A DNA stretch of 64,000 bases from Phenylobacterium sp. (GCF_030680185.1 NZ_JAUXVZ010000032.1:62001-126000), one strand, 5' to 3'. Shown: positions 36,917-46,553, counted from the first letter of the stretch. Notes: generated by a model from the letters alone, not told the origin. Numbers and translations: made by a program.

Positions 36917-36951
36917 GCGGGCGCCTCTGGCTGTTGCGCGGTGCGACCGCC

Positions 36952-37065
36952 CTCGTCCTTCGAGGCCCTGCTGGCGCAGGGCGCCTCAGGATGAGGTCGG
37001 ACCGAGAAGCCGCTAACCCCCTCCCTCATCCTGAGGTGCGAGCGAAAGCGAGCCTCGAAGGACGC
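36952..37065. repeat. Intergenic inverted repeat, CGTCCTTCGAGG element
   Basis: Two inverse copies of a roughly 41-base element, CGTCCTTCGAGG...CCTCAGGATGAGG and CCTCATCCTGAGG...CCTCGAAGGACG, lie between the convergent pheA and nudC. The right copy matches a copy at 40938-40978, showing a dispersed family. Confidence 0.7.
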
Positions 37066-37083
37066 ACGGCCTCGCCGCCGGAC

Positions 37084-38010
37084 TCAGCCTTCCTCGGCCC
37101 AGGCCTTCAGCAGCTGATGGGCGATGGCGAGCGGCCCGGGCGCGAACACCCCTTCGATCTTGCCGGCCAGCAGGTCGCGGGCCTCGGCGCGGGTGAACCA
37201 GCGGACCTCCGACAGCTCGGTCTGATCCGGCGCAGCCTGGTCGTCCTCCACCTCGGCCAGCAGGCCGATCATCAGGGATGACGGATAGGGCCAGGGCTGG
37301 GTCGAGTGGTAGCGGACCTTCACGGTCTTAAGGGCGGCCTCTTCGGCCAGCTCCCGCGCGCAGGCCTCTTCGATGCTTTCGCCGGGCTCGAGGAAGCCGG
37401 CCAGGGCCGAGAACATGCCCGGCGGCCAGGCCTCCTGGCGGCCCATCATGCAGCGGTCCCCCAGATAGGGCAGCATGATCACCACCGGATCGGTACGGGG
37501 GAAGTGTTCGGCCTTGCAGACCGGGCACTGGCGCTTCCAGCCCCCGTCGACCACGACGCTGGGCTCGCCACAGGCCGCACAGTGGCGGTGGCGGCGGCGC
37601 CATTCGAACATCGACTTGGCCGTGGCGGCGATGGCGGCCTCGGGGCCGGGCAGGCGCAGGGCGACGGCCCGCAGATCCTCGAAGGCGCCGACGCCCCGCA
37701 GGGGACCTTCGGCCGGATCGACCCCGCCCTCGATGTCGACGGCGAAGACCGCCACGTCTTTCCAGAGCCCCATGAACAGCAGCCGCTCGACGCCGCCCGC
37801 CAGCTCGTCGGAAATCGTGGCCGGCACATAGGCCAGCTGCACGCCCCCGTCGGCGGTGGTCTCCACGAGGGGCCGACCGTTCCACAGGACGATGGCCAGC
37901 GATTCGGCCGCGGTCTGCATTTCGGCGAGCCAGGCTGTGTCGCCCCGGCGCTCGCTGGCGCGGTCCAGGGGGTTGCCGGCGAAGGTGTTTTGAAAGGCTG
38001 TGAGAGGCAT
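37084..38010 (-). CDS. nudC: NAD(+)/NADH diphosphatase NudC
   Basis: Hydrolyses NADH to NMNH and AMP and can remove NAD caps from RNA. 308 residues in the order of NudC: an N-terminal domain, a zinc ribbon with C144, C147, C162 and C165, the Nudix box GFLEPGESIEEACARELAEE, and the family signature STQPWPYPSS that selects NADH. The ATG at 38010 begins the family N-terminus; the frame stays open into the antisense of dnaX, which is not coding. Confidence 0.93.
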   Translation of the reverse strand: MPLTAFQNTFAGNPLDRASERRGDTAWLAEMQTAAESLAIVLWNGRPLVETTADGGVQLAYVPATISDELAGGVERLLFMGLWKDVAVFAVDIEGGVDPAEGPLRGVGAFEDLRAVALRLPGPEAAIAATAKSMFEWRRRHRHCAACGEPSVVVDGGWKRQCPVCKAEHFPRTDPVVIMLPYLGDRCMMGRQEAWPPGMFSALAGFLEPGESIEEACARELAEEAALKTVKVRYHSTQPWPYPSSLMIGLLAEVEDDQAAPDQTELSEVRWFTRAEARDLLAGKIEGVFAPGPLAIAHQLLKAWAEEG

Positions 38011-38066
38011 GAACGCGGTTCTATCTGCGCAGCGGCTTGCACGCACCCCTTTCGATCGCGATATTG

Positions 38067-38170
38067 GGGGTGGAGATCGGCGACGGGCGGAGTCCTCGCC
38101 AACCCGGTCAGGTCCGGAAGGAAGCAGCCGTAACGAGTTTCGCTTCGGGTCGTCGTCCGGTCTCCACCCG
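38067..38170 (+). ncRNA. ffs: Signal recognition particle RNA (small, 4.5S type)
   Basis: The universally conserved SRP core is present: GGTCAGGTCCGG (38106-38117) with GGAAGGAAGCAGCC beside it. The ends pair: GGGTGGAGA (38068-38076) with TCTCCACCC (38161-38169). A promoter fits directly upstream, TTGCAC (38037-38042), 17 bases, GATATT (38060-38065). It scaffolds Ffh for co-translational membrane targeting. It sits in the gap between nudC and dnaX, a location known in many bacteria. Confidence 0.95.
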
Positions 38171-38190
38171 CCTCCTCTCACCGTCTCCTC

Positions 38191-39987
38191 ATGGCCGACC
38201 CAGACATCACGCTCGATTCCGATCTGCCCGAGCGTGATCCGAATACGACGGACATGTTTGGAAACCCCGAGCCGGCGCCCGCGCCGGCTGCGGCGGAGAG
38301 CGCGGCCTATACGGTCATCGCGCGGAAATACCGGCCCCGGACCTTCGAGGATCTGTTCGGCCAGGAGGCGATGGTGCGCACCCTGCGCAACGCCTTCTCG
38401 GCCGGCCGCATCGCCCACGCCTTCATGCTCACCGGCGTCCGCGGGGTCGGCAAGACCACCACGGCGCGCCTGCTGGCGCGGGCCCTGAACTACGAATCCG
38501 ACACCATCCACGCCCCGACCCTGGACCTGTCGCAGGAAGGCCGGCATTGCCGGGCCATCGTCGAGGGGCGCCACATGGACGTGCTGGAGCTGGACGCCGC
38601 CAGCCGCACGGGCGTCGGCGACATGCGCGAGCTGCTGGACGGGGTGCGCTATGCCCCCGTCGAGGCGCGCTACAAGGTCTACATCATCGACGAGGTCCAC
38701 ATGCTCTCGACCGGGGCGTTCAACGCCCTGCTCAAGACGCTGGAGGAACCGCCGCCCCACGCCAAGTTCATCTTCGCCACCACCGAGATCCGCAAGGTGC
38801 CGGTGACCATCCTGTCGCGGACCCAGCGCTTCGACCTGCGCCGGGTCGAGCCGGAGGTCATCGTCAAGAACCTGGAGATGATCTGCGCGGCCGAGGGCGC
38901 GCGGGTGGAGGCCGAGGGCCTGACCCTGATCGCCCGCGCCGCCGAAGGCTCGGTGCGCGACGCCCAGTCCATGCTCGACCAGGCCATCGTCCAGGCGGAG
39001 TCGGGCGAGACGGTGAGCGCCGTCTCGATACGCGACATGCTGGGTCTGGCCGACCGCGCCCAGACCATCAGCCTGTTCGAACAGGCCATGAAGGGCGAAG
39101 GCGGTCCCGCCATTGAGACCTTCCGCAGCCTCTATGGCTATGGCGCCGATCCGGCCCAGGTGATGGGCGACCTGCTGGAACATTGCCATTCGGCCTCGGT
39201 GGCCAAGGCCGTGGGTCCGCAGGCCCTGGTCATGCCCAAGGATCAGGCCGCCCGCCTGACGGCCATCGGCGCGGCCCTGTCGGCCGGCACGCTGTCGCGG
39301 GTCTGGCAGATCCTGCTGCGGGCCCACGAAGAGGTCCGCCGCGCCCCCGACCCGGCCGCGGCCGTGGACATGGCCCTGATCCGCCTGGCCTACGCCGCCG
39401 ACCTGCCGGGGCCGGAGGAGGCGCTGAAGAAGCTCCAGGCTGGCGAACCCCTGCCAGGCGGCTCTGGCCCGTCCGGTGGTGGGGGAGGCGGCGGCTCCGC
39501 CATGGGCTCCAGCGGCGGGGCGACGGCCATGGCCCGCCAGATGGCCCAGCCCCAGGCGCAGGCTGCGCCCGAGATTAGCCTGCGGCGGTTCGAGGACGTG
39601 ATCGCCCTGATCGAGCAGAAGCGCGACATCTCCCTGCGGCTGGACGTGGAGCGGTTCGTGCGCCCCATCGCCTTCCGTCCCGGCGTCATCGAGTTCGAGC
39701 CGGCGCCTGGCGCCCCCAACACCCTGATCCAGCGCCTGGCCGGACGGCTCAAGGAATGGACCGGCCAGCCCTGGCTGATCGTCGCCCAGGGCGGCGGCGG
39801 CGCCGAAAGCCGCTGGGAGCTGCAGAAGCGCGAGGAGCGCGAGGCCCGGGAGCGGATCGAACAGGACCCCTTCGTGCGGTCCGTCATGGAGGCCTTTCCC
39901 GGCGCGGAGATCCTCAGCGTCCGCGCCCTGCCGCAACCCGACGTCCAGCCGACCGGCGAGGACGAGAACGAAACCGAAGAGGACTAG
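38191..39987 (+). CDS. dnaX: DNA polymerase III subunit gamma/tau
   Basis: The clamp-loader ATPase. 598 residues: Walker A GVRGVGKT at 82-89, Walker B IIDEVHML, sensor 1 and SRC motif ILSRTQRFDLRR, then a glycine-rich linker (GSGPSGGGGGGG) and the tau C-terminal domain. The zinc-finger cysteines normally between Walker A and B are gone except C120 (NYESD...GRHC). Alphaproteobacteria share this loss, as far as I recall. In Caulobacter gamma is made from tau by ClpXP; the same may hold here. Confidence 0.95.
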   Translation: MADPDITLDSDLPERDPNTTDMFGNPEPAPAPAAAESAAYTVIARKYRPRTFEDLFGQEAMVRTLRNAFSAGRIAHAFMLTGVRGVGKTTTARLLARALNYESDTIHAPTLDLSQEGRHCRAIVEGRHMDVLELDAASRTGVGDMRELLDGVRYAPVEARYKVYIIDEVHMLSTGAFNALLKTLEEPPPHAKFIFATTEIRKVPVTILSRTQRFDLRRVEPEVIVKNLEMICAAEGARVEAEGLTLIARAAEGSVRDAQSMLDQAIVQAESGETVSAVSIRDMLGLADRAQTISLFEQAMKGEGGPAIETFRSLYGYGADPAQVMGDLLEHCHSASVAKAVGPQALVMPKDQAARLTAIGAALSAGTLSRVWQILLRAHEEVRRAPDPAAAVDMALIRLAYAADLPGPEEALKKLQAGEPLPGGSGPSGGGGGGGSAMGSSGGATAMARQMAQPQAQAAPEISLRRFEDVIALIEQKRDISLRLDVERFVRPIAFRPGVIEFEPAPGAPNTLIQRLAGRLKEWTGQPWLIVAQGGGGAESRWELQKREEREARERIEQDPFVRSVMEAFPGAEILSVRALPQPDVQPTGEDENETEED

Positions 39988-39990
39988 CCG

Positions 39991-40317
39991 ATGAAGGATC
40001 TTGGCTCCCTGATGAAGCAGGCCCAGGCCATGCAGCAGAAGCTAGCCGACGCCCAGGCGCGGCTGGCCGAGACCACGGTCGAGGGCACGTCCGGCGGCGG
40101 CATGGTCAGGCTGACCCTGCGCGGCTCAGGCGAGCTGGCCGGGGTGGTGCTCGACGAAAGCCTGCTGGCGCCCGGCGAGGGCGAGGTGGTGTCGGACCTG
40201 ATGGTGGCCGCCCATGCCGACGCCAAGCGCAAGCTCGACGCCATGCAGGCCGAGGTGATGCGCGAGGCCGCCGGTCCCCTGGCCGGCATGGGCCTGCCCG
40301 GCATGCCCAAGTTCTGA
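39991..40317 (+). CDS. YbaB/EbfC nucleoid-associated protein
   Basis: 108 residues, a small dimeric DNA-binding protein that lies between dnaX and recR in most bacteria. N-terminal helix [20 protein letters not shown] and the strand segment [14 protein letters not shown] are the family features. It is 3 bases after dnaX and 10 bases before recR. Confidence 0.94.
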   Translation: MKDLGSLMKQAQAMQQKLADAQARLAETTVEGTSGGGMVRLTLRGSGELAGVVLDESLLAPGEGEVVSDLMVAAHADAKRKLDAMQAEVMREAAGPLAGMGLPGMPKF

Positions 40318-40327
40318 TCGACACCCC

Positions 40328-40930
40328 TTGGCCGCATCCTCCGGACCCGAGATCGAGCGGCTGATCGCGCTGCTGGCCAAGCTGCCCGGCATGGGGCCGC
40401 GCTCGGCGAGGCGTGCGACGCTCGCCCTGCTCAAGCGCCGCGAACAGCTGCTGACCCCGCTAGCCCAGGCCCTGGCCGACGCGGCCGAGCGGGTGAAGAC
40501 CTGTTCGACCTGCGGCGCCTTAGACACCCGCGACCCCTGCGCCGTCTGCGCCGATCCCGAGCGGGATGGCGGCCTGATCTGCGTGGTCGAAGAGGTCGGC
40601 GCCCTGTGGGCCATGGAGCGAGGCGGCTCCTTCCGGGGCCGCTACCACGTCATGGGCGGCCTGCTCTCGGCCCTGGACGGGGTGGGGCCAGATTCCCTGC
40701 GGATAGGCTCCCTGGTCGCCCGGGCCGAGGCCGCCGAGGTCACCGAGGTGATCCTGGCCCTGCCCGCCACAGTCGATGGCCAGACCACCGCCCACTATCT
40801 GGCCGAGCGCCTGGCGCCCTGCGGCGTGACGATCTCGATGCTGGCCCGCGGCGTGCCCGTCGGCGGCGAACTGGACTGGCTGGACGACGGCACCATCGCC
40901 CAGGCCCTGCGGGCGCGCCGCCCGGCCTGA
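40328..40930 (+). CDS. recR: Recombination mediator RecR
   Basis: 200 residues; with RecO and RecF it loads RecA at gaps. Helix-hairpin-helix [15 protein letters not shown], a C4 zinc finger ([16 protein letters not shown]) and a Toprim domain ([15 protein letters not shown]). The start is a TTG at 40328, since no ATG or GTG exists before the conserved [12 protein letters not shown] segment. Same operon as dnaX and ybaB. Confidence 0.94.
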   Translation: MAASSGPEIERLIALLAKLPGMGPRSARRATLALLKRREQLLTPLAQALADAAERVKTCSTCGALDTRDPCAVCADPERDGGLICVVEEVGALWAMERGGSFRGRYHVMGGLLSALDGVGPDSLRIGSLVARAEAAEVTEVILALPATVDGQTTAHYLAERLAPCGVTISMLARGVPVGGELDWLDDGTIAQALRARRPA

Positions 40931-40937
40931 GGCTCTG

Positions 40938-41080
40938 CGTCCTTCGAGGCTCGCATGCGCTCGCACCTCAGGATGAGGAGCACCAGCTCACCGTCATGGT
41001 CGGGCTTGACCCGACCATCCATGAACACCGTTCTGGCCAAGGTGTTCATGGACCCTCGGATCAAGTCCGAGGGTGACGGA
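40938..41080. repeat. Composite intergenic repeats after recR
   Basis: 40938-40978 is one 41-base copy of the CGTCCTTCGAGG...CCTCAGGATGAGG element that also occurs at 36952-37065. 40991-41080 holds three further small inverted repeats: ATGGTCGGG/CCCGACCAT, CATGAACACC/GGTGTTCATG and CCCTCGGA/TCCGAGGG. Together they fill the 208-base gap between recR and rmuC; I see no gene here. Confidence 0.7.
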
Positions 41081-41138
41081 GTGTAGGGGTTTGGTCCCGG
41101 CCCTGGCCCAAGCCGCCGACTCCCGCTAGGAACGGAGC

Positions 41139-42419
41139 ATGAACCTGGATGCCTCCCTCGTCTCCGTCGTGGTCTGCGCCCTGGCCGCCGTCGCCGGTTT
41201 CGCCTGGGCGCTGATGGAACGTCGCCGGGCCGACCGGCTGCAGGGGGACTATTGGAGCCTGCGCGACCACAGCGCCAACGCCGAGGCCGAGCTCCGCAGC
41301 TTCAAGGCCCAGTCCGAGGCCCAGGCCGAAATCCTGCGCAACCAGGCGGCCCAGTCGGCCAATGTGGTCGCCGAGGCCCTGCTCAAGCGCACCGAAGAGA
41401 CCTTCCGCAATCGTGAGCAACTGGCCCAGGCTAGGCTTGAGGCCCAGCTGAAGCCCGTGGCCGAGACCCTGGCCAAGTTCCAGGAACAGGTCACGGCGGT
41501 GGAAAAGACCCGCGCCGAGGAGACCGGCGGCCTCAAGGCTCAGATCGCGCAATTGCTGACCGCGTCCGTCGCCACCCAGGACGAGGCGCGCAAGCTCTCG
41601 GCCGCCCTGCGCCGGGGCGCCGGCGTCCAGGGCCGCTGGGGCGAGCAGACCCTGCGCAATGTGCTGGAGGCCGCGGGCCTGTCGCACCGCTACGACTTCG
41701 ACGAGCAGGTCTCCACCGACTCCGAGGACGGCAAGCGCCGTCCCGACGTCACCGTGCGCCTGCCGGGCGGGGCCCTGTTCGTCATCGACGCCAAGTGCTC
41801 GCTGAACGCCTTCCTCGACGCCCAGGAGGCTACCGACGACGCCGTGCGCGAGGCCTGTTTCGTGCGCCACACCCAGAGCGTGCGCGCCCATATGCAGAGC
41901 CTGTCGGCCAAGGCCTATTGGGACCAGTTCGAGGCCTCGCCGGACTTCGTGGCCATGTTCATCCCCGGCGACAGCTTCCTGGCCGCGGCGCTGGACCGGG
42001 CGCCGGACCTGATGAGCGAGGCCATGGACCGCCGGGTGCTGGTGGTGACGCCGACGACCCTGTTCGCCCTGTGCAAGGCTGTGGTCTATGGCTGGCGGGT
42101 GGAGGAGCAGGCCGCCAACGCCCAGGAGATCTCCAAGCTCGGTCGCGAGCTCTACAAGCGCCTGTCGGTCATGGGCGGCCACGCCGCAGCCGTGGGCAAG
42201 AAGCTCGAAGAGGCGGTCGGCAAGTACAACCAGATGGTCGGCTCCCTGGAGACACAGGTGCTCACCCAGGCCCGACGCTTCGAGGACCTGAAGGTCGATC
42301 ACGAGGGCAGAGAAATCCCCGAACTCAGCCCCGTCGAGACGGCTGTGCGGCCCCTGGCCAAGCTGACGGCCGAGGCCGATTCCACGCCGCGTTTCCGGGC
42401 CGTGGGCGACGACGGATAG
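41139..42419 (+). CDS. rmuC: DNA recombination protein RmuC
   Basis: 426 residues. An N-terminal membrane helix (about 5-24), a long coiled coil (about 45-160) and a C-terminal PD-(D/E)XK-like nuclease domain with [13 protein letters not shown], the RmuC core. RmuC limits inversions at short inverted repeats; the enzyme activity is predicted. Monocistronic apart from def 56 bases downstream. Confidence 0.92.
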   Translation: MNLDASLVSVVVCALAAVAGFAWALMERRRADRLQGDYWSLRDHSANAEAELRSFKAQSEAQAEILRNQAAQSANVVAEALLKRTEETFRNREQLAQARLEAQLKPVAETLAKFQEQVTAVEKTRAEETGGLKAQIAQLLTASVATQDEARKLSAALRRGAGVQGRWGEQTLRNVLEAAGLSHRYDFDEQVSTDSEDGKRRPDVTVRLPGGALFVIDAKCSLNAFLDAQEATDDAVREACFVRHTQSVRAHMQSLSAKAYWDQFEASPDFVAMFIPGDSFLAAALDRAPDLMSEAMDRRVLVVTPTTLFALCKAVVYGWRVEEQAANAQEISKLGRELYKRLSVMGGHAAAVGKKLEEAVGKYNQMVGSLETQVLTQARRFEDLKVDHEGREIPELSPVETAVRPLAKLTAEADSTPRFRAVGDDG

Positions 42420-42475
42420 CCTCTGCGGGCGTCCCTGACCTTGACGCTTGCGGACCGGAGCCTTACCTCCCGATC

Positions 42476-42985
42476 ATGGCTATCCGTGAAATCCTGACTG
42501 TCCCCAACCCGGTCCTCAAGCAGGTCTCGCAGCCTGTCGCCGCTGTGGACGACGAGCTGCGCGCGCTCATGGACGACATGCTGGAGACCATGTACGCCGC
42601 GCCGGGCATCGGCCTGGCCGCCATCCAGGTGGGTGTGCCCAAGCGGGTGATCGTCATGGACATCGCCGGCCCCGACGAGGATCGCCAGCCCCGGTACTAT
42701 GTGAATCCCGAAATCCTCTGGGCCTCGGACGACACCGCGCCCTATGAGGAAGGCTGTCTCTCGATCCCCGACATCTATGACGAGGTCGAGCGCCCCGCCA
42801 AGGTCAAGCTCCGCTATCTCAACTATCAGGGCGAGCAGGTGGAAGAGGACGCCGAGGGGCTGTTCGCCGTCTGCATCCAGCACGAGATGGACCACTTGGA
42901 AGGCGTCCTGTTCATCGACCACCTGTCGCGGCTGAAGCGCGACCGCGCCGTGGCCAAGGTCAAGAAGCAGGCCCGCGCCGCCTGA
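42476..42985 (+). CDS. def: Peptide deformylase
   Basis: Removes the formyl group from new proteins. 169 residues with all three motifs: [19 protein letters not shown] (Cys metal ligand) and HEMDHLEG (two His ligands and catalytic Glu). The ATG at 42476 begins the typical [13 protein letters not shown]. Its partner fmt lies downstream at 43439 beyond a small lipoprotein gene on the other strand. Confidence 0.95.
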   Translation: MAIREILTVPNPVLKQVSQPVAAVDDELRALMDDMLETMYAAPGIGLAAIQVGVPKRVIVMDIAGPDEDRQPRYYVNPEILWASDDTAPYEEGCLSIPDIYDEVERPAKVKLRYLNYQGEQVEEDAEGLFAVCIQHEMDHLEGVLFIDHLSRLKRDRAVAKVKKQARAA

Positions 42986-43018
42986 GGCGAGCAAGGCGCA
43001 GACTTGGCTGGACATCAT

Positions 43019-43051
43019 AAAAAAGGGCGGCCCGTCACACGCGCCGCCCTT
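43019..43051 (-). terminator. Rho-independent terminator of the small lipoprotein gene
   Basis: On the minus strand GGGCGGC (43049-43043) pairs with GCCGCCC (43031-43025) and is followed by TTTTTT. The same stem lies just after def on the other strand but without a T run there. Confidence 0.85.
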
Positions 43052-43073
43052 CATCATGTCTGAGGCGGACGTC

Positions 43074-43340
43074 TCAGTTGGTCGCGTCGTCGGCGGCGTC
43101 GCTGATCTCGTCGCCGGCGGCTTCCATGGCCTGGCCAGCCTCGTGGGCGGCCTCCTTGGCCATGGCCGTGGCGTCAGCGGCGGCGTCCTGGGCCGCATCG
43201 GCGGCCTCGGAGGCGGCCTGGCTGGCTTCGGCGGCCATCTGATCGGCGTTGGCCTCGGCCTCGTTCTGTTCGGCCTGCGAGCAGGCGGCGAGCGCCAGAG
43301 CCGCGGCGGCGAAGGTGATGGTGGTCAGGGTCGTGCGCAT
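43074..43340 (-). CDS. Small alanine-rich lipoprotein
   Basis: 88 residues. The lipobox LALAAC places lipidated Cys at position 20. The mature part is a long Ala/Glu/Asp-rich helix with heptad-like repeats (AAEASQAASEAADAAQDAA), likely a coiled coil. It is similar in build to small envelope lipoproteins such as Lpp or entericidin-like proteins but matches no family I can name. GAGGAGG 6 bases before the ATG and a strong terminator suggest high expression. Confidence 0.75.
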   Translation of the reverse strand: MRTTLTTITFAAAALALAACSQAEQNEAEANADQMAAEASQAASEAADAAQDAAADATAMAKEAAHEAGQAMEAAGDEISDAADDATN

Positions 43341-43438
43341 GGTGGCCTCCTCTTTTCCTGAAGCGGCCGATTAACGGTCAAGCTTGCTGGATGGTTCCGC
43401 GGCTTTGCGCACCCTGCGGAGCGCGGTAAACGGCGTCC

Positions 43439-44365
43439 ATGCGCCTCGCCTTTCTTGGTACTCCCGACTTCGCCGTCGTCGCCCTGGCCCGCCTCGTGGC
43501 CGCCGGACACGACATCGCCTGTGTCTATTCGCAACCGCCGGCGCCGCGGGGGCGGGGCCAGACGCTCAAGCCCTCAGCCGTCCACGCCTTTGCGCAGGAC
43601 CACGGGCTGCCCGTTCGGACGCCGGTTTCCATGCGCGATCCCGCCGAGATCGAGGCCTTCCGCGCCCTCGACCTCGACGCCGCCTGCGTGGTCGCCTACG
43701 GCCAGATTCTCACCGCGGAGGTGCTGAACGCGCCGCGGCTCGGCGCCTTCAACCTGCACGGCTCGCTGCTGCCGCGCTGGCGCGGCGCGGCTCCGATCCA
43801 GCGGGCCGTGATGGCCGGCGACGAGATCACCGGCGTCCAGGTGATGCGGATGACCGAGGGCCTCGACGAAGGCCCGGTCCTGGCGACCGCCACGGTCCGT
43901 ATCGGGCCCCGGGACACCGCCGGCGACATCCATGACCGTCTGGCAGAGCTGGGCGCCGACCTGCTCGCCGAGACCCTGCCGAGGATCGAAGCCGGCGTCG
44001 CGGAAGAAATCCCGCAGGCCGCCGAGGGCGTCACCTACGCCAAGAAGATCCGTCCCAAGGAGGCCCGCATCGACTGGTCGCGGCCGGCTGCGCGCACCGA
44101 TGGCCAGATCCGCGGCCTGTCGCCCTTTCCCGGCGCCTGGTTCATGGCGCCGGGCGACAAGGGGCCGGTGCGGGTGAAGGTGCTGGCCTGCGTCCGCGAG
44201 GCGGGGGCGGGCGCGCCGGGCGAGGTGCTGGACGATAACCTGCTGGTGGCCTGCGGCGACGGCGCGGTGCGCCTTTTGCGGCTGCAGCGTGAAGGCCGCG
44301 GTCCCCAGGACGCGGACGTCTTCCTGCGGGGCTTTCCGCTGCCGGCCGGGACAATGCTCAGCTGA
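43439..44365 (+). CDS. fmt: Methionyl-tRNA formyltransferase
   Basis: Formylates initiator Met-tRNA. 308 residues with the formyl-THF site [15 protein letters not shown] (catalytic His and Asn nearby), the [13 protein letters not shown] start and a C-terminal OB-like domain (SPFPGAWF). The stop and truA start share one base (TGATG). Confidence 0.95.
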   Translation: MRLAFLGTPDFAVVALARLVAAGHDIACVYSQPPAPRGRGQTLKPSAVHAFAQDHGLPVRTPVSMRDPAEIEAFRALDLDAACVVAYGQILTAEVLNAPRLGAFNLHGSLLPRWRGAAPIQRAVMAGDEITGVQVMRMTEGLDEGPVLATATVRIGPRDTAGDIHDRLAELGADLLAETLPRIEAGVAEEIPQAAEGVTYAKKIRPKEARIDWSRPAARTDGQIRGLSPFPGAWFMAPGDKGPVRVKVLACVREAGAGAPGEVLDDNLLVACGDGAVRLLRLQREGRGPQDADVFLRGFPLPAGTMLS

Positions 44366-45126
44366 TGCCGCGCTACAAACTCACCGTCGAGTATGACGGA
44401 CGGCCCTATCGCGGCTTCCAGGCCCAGGCCGGCCTGGCCTCGGTGCAGGGCGCTATCGAGAAGGCGGTCAAGGGATTCTGCGGCCAGGACCTGCGGCTGC
44501 AGGCGGCGGGCCGCACCGACACCGGCGTCCACGCCACCGGCCAGGTGGTGCATGTGGACCTGGACAAGGCCTGGAAGGCCGAGGTGGTCCGTGACGCCCT
44601 GAACGCCCATCTCGTGCCCGAGCCCATAGCCATCCTGTCGGCTGAACAGGTCGAGGACCCCCGCTGGCACGCCCGCTTTTCGGCGACCGAGCGGCGCTAC
44701 ATCTACCGCATTCTCTGCCGCAAGGCGCCGCCCGCCCTGGACTGGGGCCGGGTCTGGCATGTGAAGAAGCCGCTGGACGCCGACGCCATGCATGCCGCCG
44801 CCCAGGTGCTGGTGGGCCATCACGACTTCACCACCTTCCGCGACCTGCAATGCCAGGCCAAGTCGCCGATGAAGACCCTGGACGTGGCCGCGGTGCGCCG
44901 CGAGGGCGAGGAGGTGATCCTGGAATTCGCCTCGCGCTCCTTCCTTCACCGGCAGGTCCGCTCGATGACCGGCACGCTCGCCGAGGTGGGCCTGGGCCGC
45001 TGGAGCGCCGCCGATGTCAGCCAGGCCCTGGCGGCCCGCGACCGCCGCGCCTGCGGCCCCGTGGCGCCGGCCACAGGCCTCTATCTGGTGGGCGTGACGT
45101 ACGGCGCGACAGCGCCAGAAGTTTGA
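44365..45126 (+). CDS. truA: tRNA pseudouridine(38-40) synthase TruA
   Basis: 253 residues; makes pseudouridine at positions 38-40 of tRNA. Catalytic Asp lies in AAGRTDTGVHATGQV, and the conserved FHARFSAT-like segment (WHARFSATERRYIYRI) follows. Translationally coupled to fmt, the same pairing as in many alphaproteobacteria. Confidence 0.95.
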   Translation: MPRYKLTVEYDGRPYRGFQAQAGLASVQGAIEKAVKGFCGQDLRLQAAGRTDTGVHATGQVVHVDLDKAWKAEVVRDALNAHLVPEPIAILSAEQVEDPRWHARFSATERRYIYRILCRKAPPALDWGRVWHVKKPLDADAMHAAAQVLVGHHDFTTFRDLQCQAKSPMKTLDVAAVRREGEEVILEFASRSFLHRQVRSMTGTLAEVGLGRWSAADVSQALAARDRRACGPVAPATGLYLVGVTYGATAPEV

Positions 45127-45194
45127 ACCACGAAGCTCACAAAGGGCTCGAAGGACGCAAAGGCTCTTCGTGAACTTCGTGTCCTTCGTGGTTG
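45125..45194. repeat. Intergenic inverted repeat with CTTCGTGGTT ends
   Basis: AACCACGAAG (45126-45135) recurs inverted as CTTCGTGGTT (45185-45194), around an imperfectly paired middle. It lies directly at the end of truA between convergent truA and dapE. Confidence 0.6.
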
Positions 45195-45227
45195 ACGCTC
45201 ACTCCGCGCCTTCGGCGCGAGGGCGCT

Positions 45228-46385
45228 TCAGCCGCCGAACCGCGCGAAGTAGCGGGCGATCAGACGCTCATAGACCGCCTGCAGGTCGCGGATCTCGGCC
45301 ACCGGGGCGCGTTCGTCCACCGCATGCATGGTCTTGCCCACCAGGCCGAGTTCGACCACCGGGCACAGGGCGCGGATGAAGCGGGCGTCCGAGGTGCCGC
45401 CGGTGGTGGACAGTTCCGGATCGCGCCCGGCCACGTCGCGCACGGCGGCGGCGACCACGTCGGTGAAGTCGCCCGGCGGCGTCAGGAAGGCCTCGCCGCT
45501 GATAGCGGGCGTGACCTGCACGGTCCCGTCGAAGCCCTCCGCCTGAGCCTGGGCGACGCCCTCGATCCAGGCGGCGAGGTCTGCCCCCTTGTGGGCGGGA
45601 TTGAAGCGGATGTTCACCCGCGCCCGGGCGAGCGCGGGGATGACATTGGTGGCGGCGTTGCCCACATCGATGGTGGTGATCTCGAGGTTCGAGGGCTGGA
45701 ATCCGCTATAGCCGTCGTCCAGCACATGGGCGTCCAAGGCGGCCAGGATGCGCACCAGCACCGGAACGGGATTGGCCGCCCGGTGGGGATAGGCCACATG
45801 GCCCTGCCGGCCTTCCACGGCGATTTCGGCGTTGATGCTGCCCCGCCGGCCGATCTTGATCATGTCGCCGAAGGTCTCGGCGCTGGTGGGTTCGCCGACC
45901 ACGCAATGATCGACAATCTCCCCCTCGGCCATCAGGGCCTCGACCACCTTCCGGGTGCCGTCCAGGGCGATCCCTTCCTCATCGCCGGTGATCAGGAAGG
46001 AGAGCGAGCCACTCACCTCGCCCCGGGCGAGCGCGGCGGCCGCCGCGGCGGCGAAGGCGGCCAGCGCGCTCTTCATGTCCACCGCGCCGCGGCCGATCAG
46101 GATGTCGTCGACGATCTCGGCGGCGAAGGCGTCATGGCTCCAGGCGCCGGCGTCGCCCACCGGCACCACGTCGGTGTGCCCGGCGAAGCAGAGATTGGGC
46201 CGGGCCGTTCCCCAGCGGGCATAGAGATTCTCGATCTCCCCGAACCGCATCCGTCGGCAGGTGAAGCCGAGGGCTTCGAGCTGGCTTTGCAGCACGTCCA
46301 TGGCCCCGGCGTCGGCTGGCGTGACCGAGGGGCGGCGAATGAGATCCTGGGTGAGGCGGACGGCGTCGAGGCTGATCATGTCCAT
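45228..46385 (-). CDS. dapE: Succinyl-diaminopimelate desuccinylase
   Basis: Removes succinate from N-succinyl-LL-diaminopimelate in lysine and cell wall synthesis. 385 residues, M20 family dizinc enzyme: metal ligands in FAGHTDVVPVG, GRGAVDMKS and ITGDEEGIALDG, dimerisation domain in the middle (GRQGHVAYPH). The start may be ATG 46385 (MDMISLDAV) or 46379; neither has a strong ribosome site. The partner gene dapD is 1.6 kb away on the same strand. Confidence 0.93.
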   Translation of the reverse strand: MDMISLDAVRLTQDLIRRPSVTPADAGAMDVLQSQLEALGFTCRRMRFGEIENLYARWGTARPNLCFAGHTDVVPVGDAGAWSHDAFAAEIVDDILIGRGAVDMKSALAAFAAAAAAALARGEVSGSLSFLITGDEEGIALDGTRKVVEALMAEGEIVDHCVVGEPTSAETFGDMIKIGRRGSINAEIAVEGRQGHVAYPHRAANPVPVLVRILAALDAHVLDDGYSGFQPSNLEITTIDVGNAATNVIPALARARVNIRFNPAHKGADLAAWIEGVAQAQAEGFDGTVQVTPAISGEAFLTPPGDFTDVVAAAVRDVAGRDPELSTTGGTSDARFIRALCPVVELGLVGKTMHAVDERAPVAEIRDLQAVYERLIARYFARFGG

Positions 46386-46454
46386 GCAGGTAGCCGCAGG
46401 TTGCGCGATCGGCAATGGCGCGTGCTGGGCGCCCCGCGCCACCCGAGCCCAGTA

Positions 46455-46484
46455 TGAGATGATTAATCCGCAGTAATCATCTCA
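46455..46484. promoter_or_regulatory. Perfect 11-bp inverted repeat (operator candidate)
   Basis: TGAGATGATTA (46455-46465) and TAATCATCTCA (46474-46484) are exact inverse copies with an 8-base spacer, in the 168-base gap between divergent dapE and the exonuclease-like gene. The AT content and 19-base centre spacing suit a dimeric regulator; no T tract, so it is not a terminator. Confidence 0.5.
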
Positions 46485-46553
46485 GTGTAGGGACCATCTA
46501 TGTTCCAAAGGACGCTCAATGGTGCTCGTATCTCCCAGTAATTGGAGGTCGAG

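Noticed and set aside
37084..39936. A 950-codon minus-strand open frame across dnaX and nudC
   Set aside because: Only the first 308 codons before the stop (from 38010) match NudC. The rest is antisense to dnaX and the SRP RNA and has no protein features.
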